Origin: an uncultured Armatimonadota bacterium
Lineage (GTDB): Bacteria; Armatimonadota; Fimbriimonadia; Fimbriimonadales; Fimbriimonadaceae
Assembly: GCA_903927345.1 (NCBI GenBank)
Contig: CAIYMO010000031.1
Span: forward strand, 1 to 64,000
Reading direction: 5' to 3'
Length of the DNA stretch: 64,000 nt
In this document: positions 1 through 8,967 of the stretch, piece after piece
Position numbering within the stretch: position 1 is the first letter of the stretch
Layout of the letters: every line of letters starts with the position of its first letter
Notes under the pieces: generated by a model
Databases searched by the model: none
Seen by the model: the letters and a program-made list of their open reading frames with translations, nothing else
What the model was told of the DNA's origin: nothing
Translations under genes and position numbers: made by a program

Positions 1-23
1 AAATAAATAAAATATTCTTTCAA

Positions 24-1076
24 CTATTGCTTCGGGATAACCATCGACTGGAATCGAATCTGGTAGTTGCCGTTAACAACCGTCTCGTACAGGACGCCGA
101 CCCGGTTGTCCGGCAACGCCGCCAGCGAAGAGTATTGGAACGAGCCAAGCTCAATCGAACTGGAGATCGGCCAAGTTCGCCCTTCATCCCAACTGAATCG
201 CACCACCCCGTTCTCTCGCTTTGTCGCATGGACGGGATTGGAAAACGCTAAGTAGCCGTTGCCAAGCCGAATGATCGACCCCTGGCAAACAGGATCTATC
301 AGTCGCGAGTCAAACGCGGCCGGCGAGAACGTCGCCCCGCCGTCTGTGCTCATCGCCAAAACCCGTTCTTTGCGCTTCGCCTGGTTCCGAGCGTTCAGCA
401 AAACATCTCCGCTCGCAAGCTCAACCACCTGAACTTCGTTTGCGTTCATTTCGTCCGGTTGGTCAACGCGTAGACCGCGTTTCCAGTGCCGCCCCTCATC
501 ATCCGAATAAGCGCAATACACCCACCACCGATTGCCAACCCGGTAGTTGTATGGCATCACCAAACGGTTCTTATGCTTCCCGCGCTCCAGCCGAATACCG
601 ATACCTGGTCCACTCGCGATGGTCACCGCCTCCGGCGGCTTGATCTGTCGAGTAATGTCTTGCGGTACTGACCAAGTCAGTCCACCATCCCGACTCTCGG
701 TTTGGTAGCCCTTGACAACCTTTGGACCCTCTAATCCCGCCGCCACATCAAACTCATGTGTGTCTTTCGGATACTGTTGGAAGTGGACAATCAACCGCCC
801 GGAGCGGTTCTCAACAACGCACGGATTATTAAGCGAGCCTCCATTGAGCACCTTGGTCGGAGACTGGCAAACGCCAATTCGGCCCCAAGTCACACCTCCA
901 TCTTCCGAAATCTTGGTGACGATCGCATTGTTCGCTGCGTCCGCCTGACTCGCCCGAGCCTCCGCAAAAGCCACCAATTTCCCCTTGCCGGTGCGGATCA
1001 AAGCCGGAATTCGGTAAGTATTGAACCCATCTTCTCCCGAAGCAAAGACGGTCACGGCAGCTGCCAAAGTGATCAT
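24..1076 (-). CDS. Exo-sialidase family protein (GH33-like, BNR repeats)
   Basis: A 350-residue six-bladed propeller of the sialidase superfamily, predicted to release terminal sialic acid or a related sugar from glycans outside the cytoplasm. Visible: the YRIP motif (Arg22 of the arginine triad), EAR near 40, NEVQVVEL near 213 with Arg230, five Asp-boxes (about 57, 128, 191, 243 and 295), and QYSSL with the probable nucleophile Tyr315 before LYE. The N-terminus is a short hydrophobic stretch of about 12 residues with no basic residue. An in-frame TAG sits 12 nt upstream, so the start cannot move back. That TAG is part of a -10 hexamer TAGCAT placed 6 nt before ATG, which predicts a leaderless mRNA. 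Substrate is uncertain, because BNR sialidases and related lyases share the fold. Confidence 0.85.
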   Translation of the reverse strand: MITLAAAVTVFASGEDGFNTYRIPALIRTGKGKLVAFAEARASQADAANNAIVTKISEDGGVTWGRIGVCQSPTKVLNGGSLNNPCVVENRSGRLIVHFQQYPKDTHEFDVAAGLEGPKVVKGYQTESRDGGLTWSVPQDITRQIKPPEAVTIASGPGIGIRLERGKHKNRLVMPYNYRVGNRWWVYCAYSDDEGRHWKRGLRVDQPDEMNANEVQVVELASGDVLLNARNQAKRKERVLAMSTDGGATFSPAAFDSRLIDPVCQGSIIRLGNGYLAFSNPVHATKRENGVVRFSWDEGRTWPISSSIELGSFQYSSLAALPDNRVGVLYETVVNGNYQIRFQSMVIPKQ

Positions 1077-1082
1077 GCAGGG

Positions 1083-1088
1083 ATGCTA
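1083..1088 (-). promoter_or_regulatory. -10 hexamer TAGCAT, leaderless sialidase promoter
   Basis: TAGCAT on the minus strand is separated from the ATG by exactly 6 nt (CCCTGC), so the transcript should start at the A of ATG. No convincing -35 is visible. The rest of the 284-base divergent gap up to 1360 holds no convincing gene. Confidence 0.55.
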
Positions 1089-1349
1089 CCTAAGGCGCTT
1101 ATGCGAGTTCGTTAATCTCCAAACCGTAGCTGGACAATTCCCCATCTTCGTTGGAAAAAAGGTGATGAAACAATCGCTTTCAAGTGCCATCGCACTCTGG
1201 AGGCGCGCAGATATTCACTCCCCAATATCTCAGCGAAAATAGTGCACTTTGAACCACGACTGCCCCCATCGCCCAACACACAACCATCGAACTTTGACAA
1301 AACCAGCCCCAAACCATCATCCGCAAAACGACAACCGAGCGTCAAAAGC

Positions 1350-1355
1350 TACAAT
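1350..1355 (+). promoter_or_regulatory. -10 hexamer TACAAT, leaderless promoter
   Basis: TACAAT followed by 5 nt and then the GTG start of the downstream membrane protein. There is no room for a Shine-Dalgarno leader. Confidence 0.55.
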
Positions 1356-1360
1356 ATGCC

Positions 1361-3568
1361 GTGACCCTCGCGCGGATCGTATACAGCATCGCCATCTTTA
1401 TCGGCTCCGCGTTGCTATTCCTTATCCAGCCGATGGCGGCTAAGCTGTTGCTTCCTACCTTTGGTGGATCCCCGGCGGTATGGACCAGCGCGATGCTCTT
1501 CTTCCAGGTTGCACTGTTGGGCGGTTACGCTTACGCACACTACAGCAACCGACTTCTGGACCCCGCTCGTCAGCGCTTTGTCCACCTGTTTCTGCTTGTC
1601 GGAGCCGTGGTCACCTTGCCCTTCGCCGTCAAAGTGCCAGACAACGCGACAACTGGCTATCCTCCGCTCCTCGTCTTCCTGATGCTCGCGACGACGGTCG
1701 GCCTCAGCTACTTCGCCATCTCGGCCGGCTCGCCGACGCTCCAACGCTGGTTCGCCACCACGGCCGACCCCGCCGCCAAAGACCCGTACTTCCTCTACGC
1801 GATCAGCAACGTAGGTTCAATGGTCGGTCTCTTCGCCTACCCGTTCTACATCGAGCGCCACTTCAAACTTGGCGAGCAGGCAAATCTTTTCCGCCTCGGC
1901 TTCATTGTCATGATGGTCGCCATGATTATCGCGAGCGTCTTCATCAAGAGCCAGCCTAAGGAGGAAGCGCAGCCCCTCGAGAAACTTGACCGAAAGCGAC
2001 TACTGCGCTGGATCCTCATCGCAGCGGCACCGTCATCGCTCCTTCTCGGCGTGACGAACACGATCTCCAGCAACATCGCACCAATCCCCTTAATCTGGGT
2101 CGTCCCGCTCGCCGCCTACCTGCTCAGCTTTATCTTTGCCTTCGCGTCGAAGCCGCTCGTCACCGGAACCCAACTCGCTCGAGTCTTACCGCTCCTCGTC
2201 ACTCCGCTTGCGTTCACAATCTGCATCGAAGCGACTGAACCGCTGGTGCCGCTTGCCAGTCTCCACATCATCGTCTTCCTGGTCGCCGCCTGGTTCTGCC
2301 ACGCACTTCTCTCCGAAGACCGCCCCGAAGCTGGACACCTTACACAGTTCTATCTCTGCATGTCGATCGGCGGCGCGCTGGGTGGATTCTTCAACTCGAT
2401 CATCGCCCCAGTGATCTTCCCAACCTTCTTCGAGTACCCCTTGGTGCTCTGTCTCATTCTCCTCTTCAGGCCTCCGACCAAAGAGTTCAACAAGCAACTC
2501 CCCCTCACCGCGGTCCTCGTCGTCCTCACTTTCATCTGGATGGGCGCAGTTCGCTACCTTGGTGCCGACCTTCAGCCAAACCTTCGCTCCGGTATCGCCC
2601 TCGGTGTTCCTCTAGTTGCCGTCTTCGCACTTGTCGAACGCACCAAGGTCTACGCCCTCGGCATGCTCGCCTTGTTCTTCGGTTCCATCACCCTCGGGAT
2701 CGCCTCCACCGGAAAGATCCTAACGACTCACCGCTCGTTCTTCGGAGTCCACCGCGTTGTCGACGGTCAAGGCTATCGTCAACTGATGCACGGTAACACA
2801 ATCCACGGTCGCCAATCCCTAGATCCCGCCAAGAAAGGTCTCCCGCTCACCTACTACTATCCAACCGGCCCCATCGGATCAATCTTCAACTCACCTGACC
2901 TCATGCAAAACGTCCACCGAGTCGGCTTGGTCGGCTTGGGAGTCGGCTCGCTCGCCGTCTACGGTAGACCCGACCAGGAGTTCACCTACTTCGAAATCGA
3001 TCCAACGGTGCTCTACTTAGCGCGAGACAGCGGACTCTTTACGTTCTTGAAGCAGTCCCGAGCCCGAATGGACTACATCATCGGCGATGCGCGACTAACT
3101 CTCGCGAAGCAGCCCGACGGCCACTACGGACTGCTCGTCCTCGACGCCTTCAGTTCAGACGCAATCCCCACGCACCTCTTGACCGCCGAAGCGATTCAGA
3201 TGTACGCCAAAAAGCTTGCTCCAGGCGGCGTGATCGCCCTCCACGTTTCAAATCGCTACCTAGAACTTGCTCCGGTAGTCGCCTTGACCGCCCGCTCGGC
3301 AGGGCTCCAGACGTTCAGCAACACGGACGACGGAACACCGGAAGAGAAGCTCGACGGGAAAACCCAGTCCCACTGGTTACTCTTAGCGAAGGACACGTCA
3401 GTGTTACAACTGCTTAGGAACGCAAACTCCATCGGCCACCCCGAACTGCCAATGGGGCGAATGCGACCCGGAATAGACTGGGTAGATATCGAAATCCCGC
3501 CAAGCGTAAAGCCTTGGACCGACGACTTCGTCGACGTTCTCGGCTCGTTTAAATCTCAATCGGAGTGA
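1361..3568 (+). CDS. Fused multi-pass membrane / spermidine synthase-like protein
   Basis: A 735-residue protein with a membrane half (roughly residues 1-460, about a dozen hydrophobic helices) and a cytosolic C-terminal Rossmann domain like spermidine synthase. The latter shows VGLGVGSLAVYG (about 520) for S-adenosyl binding, the acidic FEIDP, GDARL and LDAFSSDAIP segments. The fusion is a known bacterial family; whether these make polyamines or act as methyltransferase/transport modules is unsettled. GTG is chosen because a TACAAT -10 lies 5 nt before it. The 3' end overlaps the convergent glycosyltransferase by 20 nt, so neither gene has a separate terminator. Confidence 0.85.
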   Translation: MTLARIVYSIAIFIGSALLFLIQPMAAKLLLPTFGGSPAVWTSAMLFFQVALLGGYAYAHYSNRLLDPARQRFVHLFLLVGAVVTLPFAVKVPDNATTGYPPLLVFLMLATTVGLSYFAISAGSPTLQRWFATTADPAAKDPYFLYAISNVGSMVGLFAYPFYIERHFKLGEQANLFRLGFIVMMVAMIIASVFIKSQPKEEAQPLEKLDRKRLLRWILIAAAPSSLLLGVTNTISSNIAPIPLIWVVPLAAYLLSFIFAFASKPLVTGTQLARVLPLLVTPLAFTICIEATEPLVPLASLHIIVFLVAAWFCHALLSEDRPEAGHLTQFYLCMSIGGALGGFFNSIIAPVIFPTFFEYPLVLCLILLFRPPTKEFNKQLPLTAVLVVLTFIWMGAVRYLGADLQPNLRSGIALGVPLVAVFALVERTKVYALGMLALFFGSITLGIASTGKILTTHRSFFGVHRVVDGQGYRQLMHGNTIHGRQSLDPAKKGLPLTYYYPTGPIGSIFNSPDLMQNVHRVGLVGLGVGSLAVYGRPDQEFTYFEIDPTVLYLARDSGLFTFLKQSRARMDYIIGDARLTLAKQPDGHYGLLVLDAFSSDAIPTHLLTAEAIQMYAKKLAPGGVIALHVSNRYLELAPVVALTARSAGLQTFSNTDDGTPEEKLDGKTQSHWLLLAKDTSVLQLLRNANSIGHPELPMGRMRPGIDWVDIEIPPSVKPWTDDFVDVLGSFKSQSE

Positions 3569-4559
3569 ATTCGAACAGTCGCTTAATATAGAGAGCCAGC
3601 ATCCCAAGGCTGATCGATAAGTACGACTTGCTCTCAAAGAAGGCCTTAAGCCGTTGCTTCGGTCGAACCTGAGTTCGGGTGAGAGCACCGACAAACATCT
3701 CACGGTGAGTTGTCAAACCCGTTCGCCGGCTCCTCAAAAGCGTCTGCGTCGTACTCGCCGCCGTTCTGAGTTCTTTGGGTGAAAACGGCTCGTACCGCCC
3801 CATTTTCTCAAGTGTCGCGAACTTGGCATCATCTAGTTGAATGCCCGCCGATTGAAGCGCATCCTTGCGGACGACGTTGGCATAGTGGCGCATGTCGTCG
3901 CTTGCCAAGCGACTCTGCTGAGTCGCATGCTCTCGGTAGTCAAGCAAGACCTCTGGGAGGTTGCCCAGCTTGCCATGCTCTGATATTCGACGCCAAAGGT
4001 CGTAATCCTCGCAGCTCGACTTACCCATGTCCGTTCTAAATCGCAAATTGTAATTCCTCAAAACCGATCCGCGAGCCATCACCGTTGAGGAAACGAAGGG
4101 AGAACTGTAGAAGAAAAACTCTCGGATGTTAGCGTCATCGCTGGCGTGAGCAAATGTTGCCGCATCCTCCCTCTCTCCTTCCACGATCGAAAACGCTTGT
4201 GCATGAGTTCCGAGCAAGACGAGTTCGGCATCGGCTTCCATCGCAGCAACTTGTTTCTCAAGCTTGGTTGGGTGCCAGAGATCGTCCTGATCTGTCAAAG
4301 CAATCAAATCCCCTTTGGCAAGGTCAATCCCACGGTTGCGGGTAGCACCGGCTCCCATATTCTGTTCATTAAGCTGAATATCTATCCGGTCGTCTAACAG
4401 TTCAGCGAGTCGCTCTCTGGTTCCGTCGGTGGAAAAGTCGTCGACAAGCAGTAACTCAAAATCTGAATAGCTCTGGTTCAGGATTGAGTCGACGGTCTCT
4501 TTTAGGAGTTCGAAACGGTTGTAAACCGGTATGACAATTGAGACTGTTGGTCGATTCAT
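3549..4559 (-). CDS. Glycosyltransferase family 2 (GT-A fold)
   Basis: A 336-residue soluble glycosyltransferase. The N-terminal GT2 catalytic domain begins VSIVIPVYNR, followed by DDFSTDGT for nucleotide binding and LTDQDDLW carrying the DXD-type metal site near residue 92. The C-terminal third is basic and probably membrane-associating. It is expected to transfer a nucleotide-sugar residue to a surface polysaccharide or lipid acceptor; donor and acceptor cannot be told. Unlike most genes here its start lacks a TANNNT hexamer at the leaderless spacing, so its promoter is unclear. It overlaps the gene on the other strand by 20 nt at the 3' ends. Confidence 0.88.
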   Translation of the reverse strand: MNRPTVSIVIPVYNRFELLKETVDSILNQSYSDFELLLVDDFSTDGTRERLAELLDDRIDIQLNEQNMGAGATRNRGIDLAKGDLIALTDQDDLWHPTKLEKQVAAMEADAELVLLGTHAQAFSIVEGEREDAATFAHASDDANIREFFFYSSPFVSSTVMARGSVLRNYNLRFRTDMGKSSCEDYDLWRRISEHGKLGNLPEVLLDYREHATQQSRLASDDMRHYANVVRKDALQSAGIQLDDAKFATLEKMGRYEPFSPKELRTAASTTQTLLRSRRTGLTTHREMFVGALTRTQVRPKQRLKAFFESKSYLSISLGMLALYIKRLFEFTPIEI

Positions 4560-4605
4560 TAGAACAAGTGAACCAGTCGCAAAAGTCGTGCCAAAACCTT
4601 CCTGG

Positions 4606-4611
4606 TACCCT
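4606..4611 (+). promoter_or_regulatory. Extended -10 TGgTACCCT, leaderless promoter
   Basis: TACCCT preceded by TG plus one base (extended -10), then 6 nt (TAAGGG) and the GTG start. No SAM- or B12-type riboswitch can fit between promoter and gene. Confidence 0.55.
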
Positions 4612-4617
4612 TAAGGG

Positions 4618-6420
4618 GTGACCCTTCTTGAAGCTCTTGCCACTCGCGTCCTCCTCGGAGACGGAGCAAACGGCACCCTCCTCGCCGAGCGAGGATTCAA
4701 GAAGCAGCCCTATGATCTAGCAAACTTGGAAGCCGCAGACTTAGTGCTAGCGGTTCATCGCGAATACATCGAAGCCGGCGCAGACTTTATTGAAACCAAC
4801 ACCTTCTGCTCAAATCCATTCAAGCTGGAGGGCCGCGGAGTGAGCATCTTCGAACTGAATAAGCGCGGCGCAGAAATCGCACGAGAAGCCGCCGGCGAAA
4901 AGTTTGTCATGGGTGCGGTCGGTCCCTGCGGAAAGCCGCTCGCTCCGTTCGGACATATCGAGCAAGACGTTGCAACAGCAGCCTTCACTGAAATCGCCAA
5001 CGGTTTGGTTGCCGGTGGCGTGGACGGATTCTTCCTGGAATCGTTTGTCGATCTTGGCGAAATCGAAATCGCGGTGGCGGCAATCCGCGCCGTATCCGAT
5101 CTTCCCGTCTTCGTCAGCAAGGCGTTCATTGAGGATGGCGAAATGCTCGCCGAGGGACTTCCGTCGCGGTGCGCAAGAGAAATGAGTGCGAGCGGTGCGG
5201 TTGCAGTCGGAGCCAACTGCATCGTCGGTCCACAGCGAATGCTCGATCTTGTCCGAATGATGGCGGAGGAGTCGGAGCTGCCGATCATTGCCTTCCCAAC
5301 GCCCGGACTTCCCCAGCTCGTTAAAGGAGAGATCACCTACGATACTTCTCCTGAGTACTTCGCCAAGGCTACGGCAAGACTCGTCGAAGAGGGAGCACGA
5401 GTGATTGGCGGCTGTTGCGGAACGACTCCCGCCCACATCCGCGCGATGCGCGAGATGATCGACCGAGGAATCAAAGTCAAGCCGCGAACGGTTGTGACCC
5501 GCACCGAAAAAGAGAAGGAAGAGCTGATCCAGACCCCTCCAAGTACTCTCTCAGAAAAGATTTCCGAAGGGAAGTTTGTGGTTGCCATCGAGATGGATGT
5601 GCCACGCGGGCTTCGCATCCAAAAGCTCATCGCCGGTGCAAAGAAGCTCAAAGAGGCAGGATGCGACGTCATCAACATCTCAGACGGAGCCCGGGCTCGG
5701 TTGCGGATGAACCCCACTGCTGTCAGCACCCTGATCCAAAACGAGGCCGGCATCGAAGCGACGATGCACTTCAGCTGTCGCGATCGAAACCTTCTTGCTG
5801 TCCAAAGTGATCTGCTTGGCGCACACGCTCTAGGAATCCGAAACATCCTCGCCGTCACTGGTGACCCCGCCAATATCGGCGACTACCCCTCGGCAACGAG
5901 CGTCTTTGATATCGATGCGATCGGCCTCTGCCGAATCATGTCCCGGTTCAACGAAGGCGTCGACCTCGCCGGTTACTCAGTCGGTATGAAAACGGCGTTC
6001 ACGATTTGCGCGGCGTACAATCCCTGCGCCATTGACCAGGCATTAGAAGATGATCGACTTGCGCGCAAAGTCGCTGCGGGTGCAACGTTGATCTATACTC
6101 AGCCCGTTTTTGACCTGGCCGATGCTCAACGATCGGTCGAAGCATGCAAGAAGCTCGGAGTAGCCGTCCTAGTCGGCATTCTTCCGTTGCGGTCTGCGCG
6201 GCACGCCGAGTTTATGCACAACGAGGTTCCGGGAATTTCGATCCCAGAAGCCCTTCGTGCGAAGATTGCCAGTGCGGCATCCGACGAAATCGCTTTGGAG
6301 ATTGGCATCGAGGATGCGCGCCAACTTTGTCGAGATATCAAGGGAGCGAACGGTATCTACCTGATGCCTCCGTTCGGAAACGCCGATATTGCAGCTAGGG
6401 TCATGGAGGCCGTTCGATGA
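4618..6420 (+). CDS. Homocysteine S-methyltransferase / methylenetetrahydrofolate reductase fusion
   Basis: A 600-residue bifunctional enzyme of methionine and one-carbon metabolism. Residues 1-285 are a homocysteine-binding TIM barrel with three zinc-ligand cysteines visible: Cys201 in GANC and Cys266/Cys267 in GGCCG. Residues about 307-595 are a MetF-type flavin reductase with the MHFSCRDRN and LAVTGDP segments. The same domain order occurs in Bacillus YitJ and in Thermotoga-type fusions, where the reductase supplies methyl-tetrahydrofolate. There is no cobalamin domain, so B12-independent methyl transfer or a separate B12 module must be assumed. GTG start, placed 6 nt after a TACCCT hexamer. 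The next gene overlaps by ATGA. Confidence 0.9.
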   Translation: MTLLEALATRVLLGDGANGTLLAERGFKKQPYDLANLEAADLVLAVHREYIEAGADFIETNTFCSNPFKLEGRGVSIFELNKRGAEIAREAAGEKFVMGAVGPCGKPLAPFGHIEQDVATAAFTEIANGLVAGGVDGFFLESFVDLGEIEIAVAAIRAVSDLPVFVSKAFIEDGEMLAEGLPSRCAREMSASGAVAVGANCIVGPQRMLDLVRMMAEESELPIIAFPTPGLPQLVKGEITYDTSPEYFAKATARLVEEGARVIGGCCGTTPAHIRAMREMIDRGIKVKPRTVVTRTEKEKEELIQTPPSTLSEKISEGKFVVAIEMDVPRGLRIQKLIAGAKKLKEAGCDVINISDGARARLRMNPTAVSTLIQNEAGIEATMHFSCRDRNLLAVQSDLLGAHALGIRNILAVTGDPANIGDYPSATSVFDIDAIGLCRIMSRFNEGVDLAGYSVGMKTAFTICAAYNPCAIDQALEDDRLARKVAAGATLIYTQPVFDLADAQRSVEACKKLGVAVLVGILPLRSARHAEFMHNEVPGISIPEALRAKIASAASDEIALEIGIEDARQLCRDIKGANGIYLMPPFGNADIAARVMEAVR

Positions 6421-7238
6421 ACAACAAGAAACTTTTAGCCGTTGCTGCGACCGGGATCTCCGCTCTCGGGAGTGCCGCACTCATATACGGAGCACTTGTC
6501 GAATCTAAGCGTCTTGTTGTTGACCGGATTGACGTTCCCTTAGAGGGTCTGCCTTCGCGACTAGATGGCTATCGAATTGCCGTTCTTGCCGACTTTCACA
6601 TCGGGCACCGCTGGTCAATTGATCTCGCACAACAGGCCATCGATCTCGCGCTCGACGAGTCACCCGACATGGTCGCCCTAGTCGGTGACTATGTTTCGTA
6701 CTGGGACACCTCGTCCCCAGCTAAGCTGGGCGAAATCCTCGAGCCACTGCTGATGATGAACGGCAATGTCGTTGCTGTCCCTGGGAACCACGATTATCGA
6801 AAGGGTTCACCAGAAATCCTTCGGATCATCTTCGACGAGCTTAACATCAAGCTTCTTCGAAACGAGAATTGGACCCACGATGGCATCTGCTGGGTCGGAA
6901 TCGACTCATACAACGCCGATCACGCAAATGTCGCGAAGGCCTTCTTGAATGCCTCCGAAGAACCCAAGATCGTCCTCTGGCACGAGCCGGACCTCGTCGA
7001 TCAGATTCCAGAAGGCGAGGCGCATCTTCAGATTAGCGGACACTCTCACGGAGGACAGTTCAGGTTCCCGTACAAGCTAACGCCGATGACGTCACGAAAC
7101 GGCGACAAGTATCGCGACGGCTTCTACCCTGATGCATCAACACCAATCTTTGTGACGCGCGGAGTTGGGACGACGGGACCCCCCTCCAGATTCCTCTGCC
7201 CTCCCCAGGTAGCAATCTTAACCCTCAAAGCCGTTTAA
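6417..7238 (+). CDS. Metallophosphoesterase, YaeI/YkuE-like, membrane anchored
   Basis: A 273-residue calcineurin-fold phosphoesterase. The two-metal site ligands are visible in order: LADFHIGH (about 57), VGDYVSYW (about 83), PGNHDYRK (about 121), WHEPD (about 188) and SGHSHGGQF (about 203). An uncharged hydrophobic helix at residues 5-27 anchors it or exports it. Relatives act on lipid-linked pyrophosphates such as UDP-diacylglucosamine, but the substrate cannot be read from sequence. The start overlaps the MTHFR fusion stop as ATGA, so it is translationally coupled. Its stop shares TTAA with the convergent MFS gene. Confidence 0.85.
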   Translation: MNNKKLLAVAATGISALGSAALIYGALVESKRLVVDRIDVPLEGLPSRLDGYRIAVLADFHIGHRWSIDLAQQAIDLALDESPDMVALVGDYVSYWDTSSPAKLGEILEPLLMMNGNVVAVPGNHDYRKGSPEILRIIFDELNIKLLRNENWTHDGICWVGIDSYNADHANVAKAFLNASEEPKIVLWHEPDLVDQIPEGEAHLQISGHSHGGQFRFPYKLTPMTSRNGDKYRDGFYPDASTPIFVTRGVGTTGPPSRFLCPPQVAILTLKAV

Positions 7239-8494
7239 GCGACAACGGTCTCTTCTTTGGCGTTCTTGACCTCTGGCATGAAGAACGCCAAAAGGATCGC
7301 AGGCACATAGAGGAAGCCTGCGTAGTAGAACGTCTCGCGAGGTACCAGCGAAGCAGCCGAGAATGTGCCCGCCGCCGTAATCAGTCGCCCTGCGTTGTAG
7401 CAGAATCCCGCGCCCGTAGTGCGTAGGAGTGTCGGGAATAGCATGGGGAAGTACAGAGGAAACGCTCCAAAGACGCCGAGCCCGAAGAATGCAGCCGCCG
7501 AAATCCACATCTGGGATGACGCTAAACTGCGCTCCTGTGAGAATCCAAAGATGAACACAAATAGGGCTGCGGATAACGCAAAGATGAACCCCTTTTTGTA
7601 GCCGATCCTTTGCGTCAGGAACGCCATAAAGAAGTTTCCGCAGATGTTCACCAGGGTGAACAAGATGGTGCCATTTGAGACCACAAGATCGAGATCCTTC
7701 TTCGCCAAACCCTTGTTTTCAACGTGGGATCGAATGAGCCCTGGCCCGAAGTAAAGGATCGTCCAAGCCCCCAAAAGGGTGATGGTGGACATCATCAGCA
7801 CTTTGAACGTTGTTGGCAAGACTTTCTTGCCGAACAGTTCGGACACTTTTGGCATCACCTGAGACGACTTGTTCTGAACCCATTCTTCGGGCTCCGGTAC
7901 AGCGCGGCGAATCCAAAGCGTGAAGAGTGCCGGGAGGACTCCGATCAAGAAGATGTACTTGTGCTCAACGCCCGCAAGTCCTCGCACCGTGAGCGCCGCG
8001 AGGATCATGCCGAACATGTAGCCGCTCTGAAGCAGGGCACTAGCCCAGTGGCGCAATCGTTGAGGCACCGTTTCGCCGACCAGCGCAGCTCCAGCAGCCC
8101 ACTCGCCACCAATCCCGAGCGCAGCTAGGAACCGGAAAATGAGGAGGTGCCACCACTCTGTCGCAAAGAAGCAGAGCCCAGTGAAGGCAGCGTAAAAAAG
8201 GATCGTGAGATTGAGAGTCTTCGTACGCCCGAGAGCATCGCCGATGCGCCCAAACACCGCTCCGCCAAGTGCCCAACCGACAAGAAAAACGGCCTGGATC
8301 AGAGCGGCCTTATCTTTGACCGCTTGATCCGTTCCGGGCATCGCCATGAGCTTTGCCACGAGAGGCACTGCCACCAGGGTGTACATAAACCCATCGAGGC
8401 CGTCAAAGGCCCACCCAAGCCATGCCGCAGTAAAGGCAAGCTTCTTCTGCTTACCAAACTCTTCAGTCGTCTCCGCTGACGCCTCTGTGCTCAC
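7235..8494 (-). CDS. MFS transporter, acid:proton symporter-like
   Basis: A 419-residue, 12-helix major facilitator. The first helix reads WLGWAFDGLDGFMY, as in sialate, lactate and aromatic-acid proton symporters, and the loop after helix 2 carries GRIGDALGRTK (GxxxDRxGR type). The IGGEWAAGAALVGE segment in helix 4 is also typical. It probably imports an organic acid; the sialidase 6 kb away makes sialate tempting, but there is no operon link. The start is GTG with a perfect TATAAT hexamer 6 nt upstream. It ends in a 4-nt TTAA overlap with the phosphoesterase. Confidence 0.82.
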   Translation of the reverse strand: MSTEASAETTEEFGKQKKLAFTAAWLGWAFDGLDGFMYTLVAVPLVAKLMAMPGTDQAVKDKAALIQAVFLVGWALGGAVFGRIGDALGRTKTLNLTILFYAAFTGLCFFATEWWHLLIFRFLAALGIGGEWAAGAALVGETVPQRLRHWASALLQSGYMFGMILAALTVRGLAGVEHKYIFLIGVLPALFTLWIRRAVPEPEEWVQNKSSQVMPKVSELFGKKVLPTTFKVLMMSTITLLGAWTILYFGPGLIRSHVENKGLAKKDLDLVVSNGTILFTLVNICGNFFMAFLTQRIGYKKGFIFALSAALFVFIFGFSQERSLASSQMWISAAAFFGLGVFGAFPLYFPMLFPTLLRTTGAGFCYNAGRLITAAGTFSAASLVPRETFYYAGFLYVPAILLAFFMPEVKNAKEETVVA

Positions 8495-8500
8495 GCGGAG

Positions 8501-8506
8501 ATTATA
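8501..8506 (-). promoter_or_regulatory. Consensus extended -10 TGcTATAAT, leaderless MFS promoter
   Basis: A perfect TATAAT with upstream TG, then CTCCGC and the GTG start. This is the clearest leaderless promoter of the window, because a consensus -10 here cannot leave any leader. Confidence 0.7.
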
Positions 8507-8526
8507 GCAAGTAAAGCTGGTAAGGG

Positions 8527-8958
8527 TTAGAGCTTGAAGTCAACAATGCCTGTGACGCCAACCTGATCGACTGGCTTCACTCCATCGGTGTACTTTTCGG
8601 ATGCCATCGGCACCATAGCTCGGATCCGAACTTCCTTGCCGAACAAATCTTGCTCCAACTGGGCAACCGCTTTTACTTTATCAACCTGGGCTTTAGGGCC
8701 AGAAACCTGGACCATTCCGATTGCATTGCGACTTCCGACGCCAGTAGTGATAATTGGCACAACCTTGGTGGCAGTGGTCGTCTTAGGATCGCGCTTAATG
8801 AGCTTGTTGAACTCCTTGTCGATCTCTCCGCCGTACTTCCGCGTGACTTCCCAAATGCCGACCAGCTTGATCAGCTGACCAATTTGAGCCGGGACGAAGG
8901 GGGCCAGGAGAGCCACCGACACAAGAATGAGCATGGCGCGTTGTCGCTTCATGCTCAT
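8527..8958 (-). CDS. Small secreted protein of the sugar ABC operon
   Basis: A 143-residue protein that I do not recognise. The N-terminus (basic MKRQR then a hydrophobic run ending VPA) looks like a signal peptide or anchor. The start could be either ATG 8958 or the ATG two codons later, which makes a more canonical signal. The rest is a mixed alpha/beta domain of about 110 residues with no catalytic motif I can name. It follows the sugar permease after 9 nt on the same strand and is the last gene of that unit, so it may be an accessory of the transporter. The gap to the MFS gene is about 30 nt. Confidence 0.65.
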   Translation of the reverse strand: MSMKRQRAMLILVSVALLAPFVPAQIGQLIKLVGIWEVTRKYGGEIDKEFNKLIKRDPKTTTATKVVPIITTGVGSRNAIGMVQVSGPKAQVDKVKAVAQLEQDLFGKEVRIRAMVPMASEKYTDGVKPVDQVGVTGIVDFKL

Positions 8959-8967
8959 AAAGACGTT

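Noticed and set aside
1112-1345. 77-codon frame in the gap upstream of the sialidase
   Set aside because: Cys/Arg-rich with no domain, no ribosome site and no TANNNT at the leaderless spacing; treated as non-coding.
5337-5873. 178-codon antisense frame in the methyltransferase/MTHFR fusion
   Set aside because: Low-complexity Ser/Ala/Pro composition expected for the reverse frame of GC-rich coding DNA.
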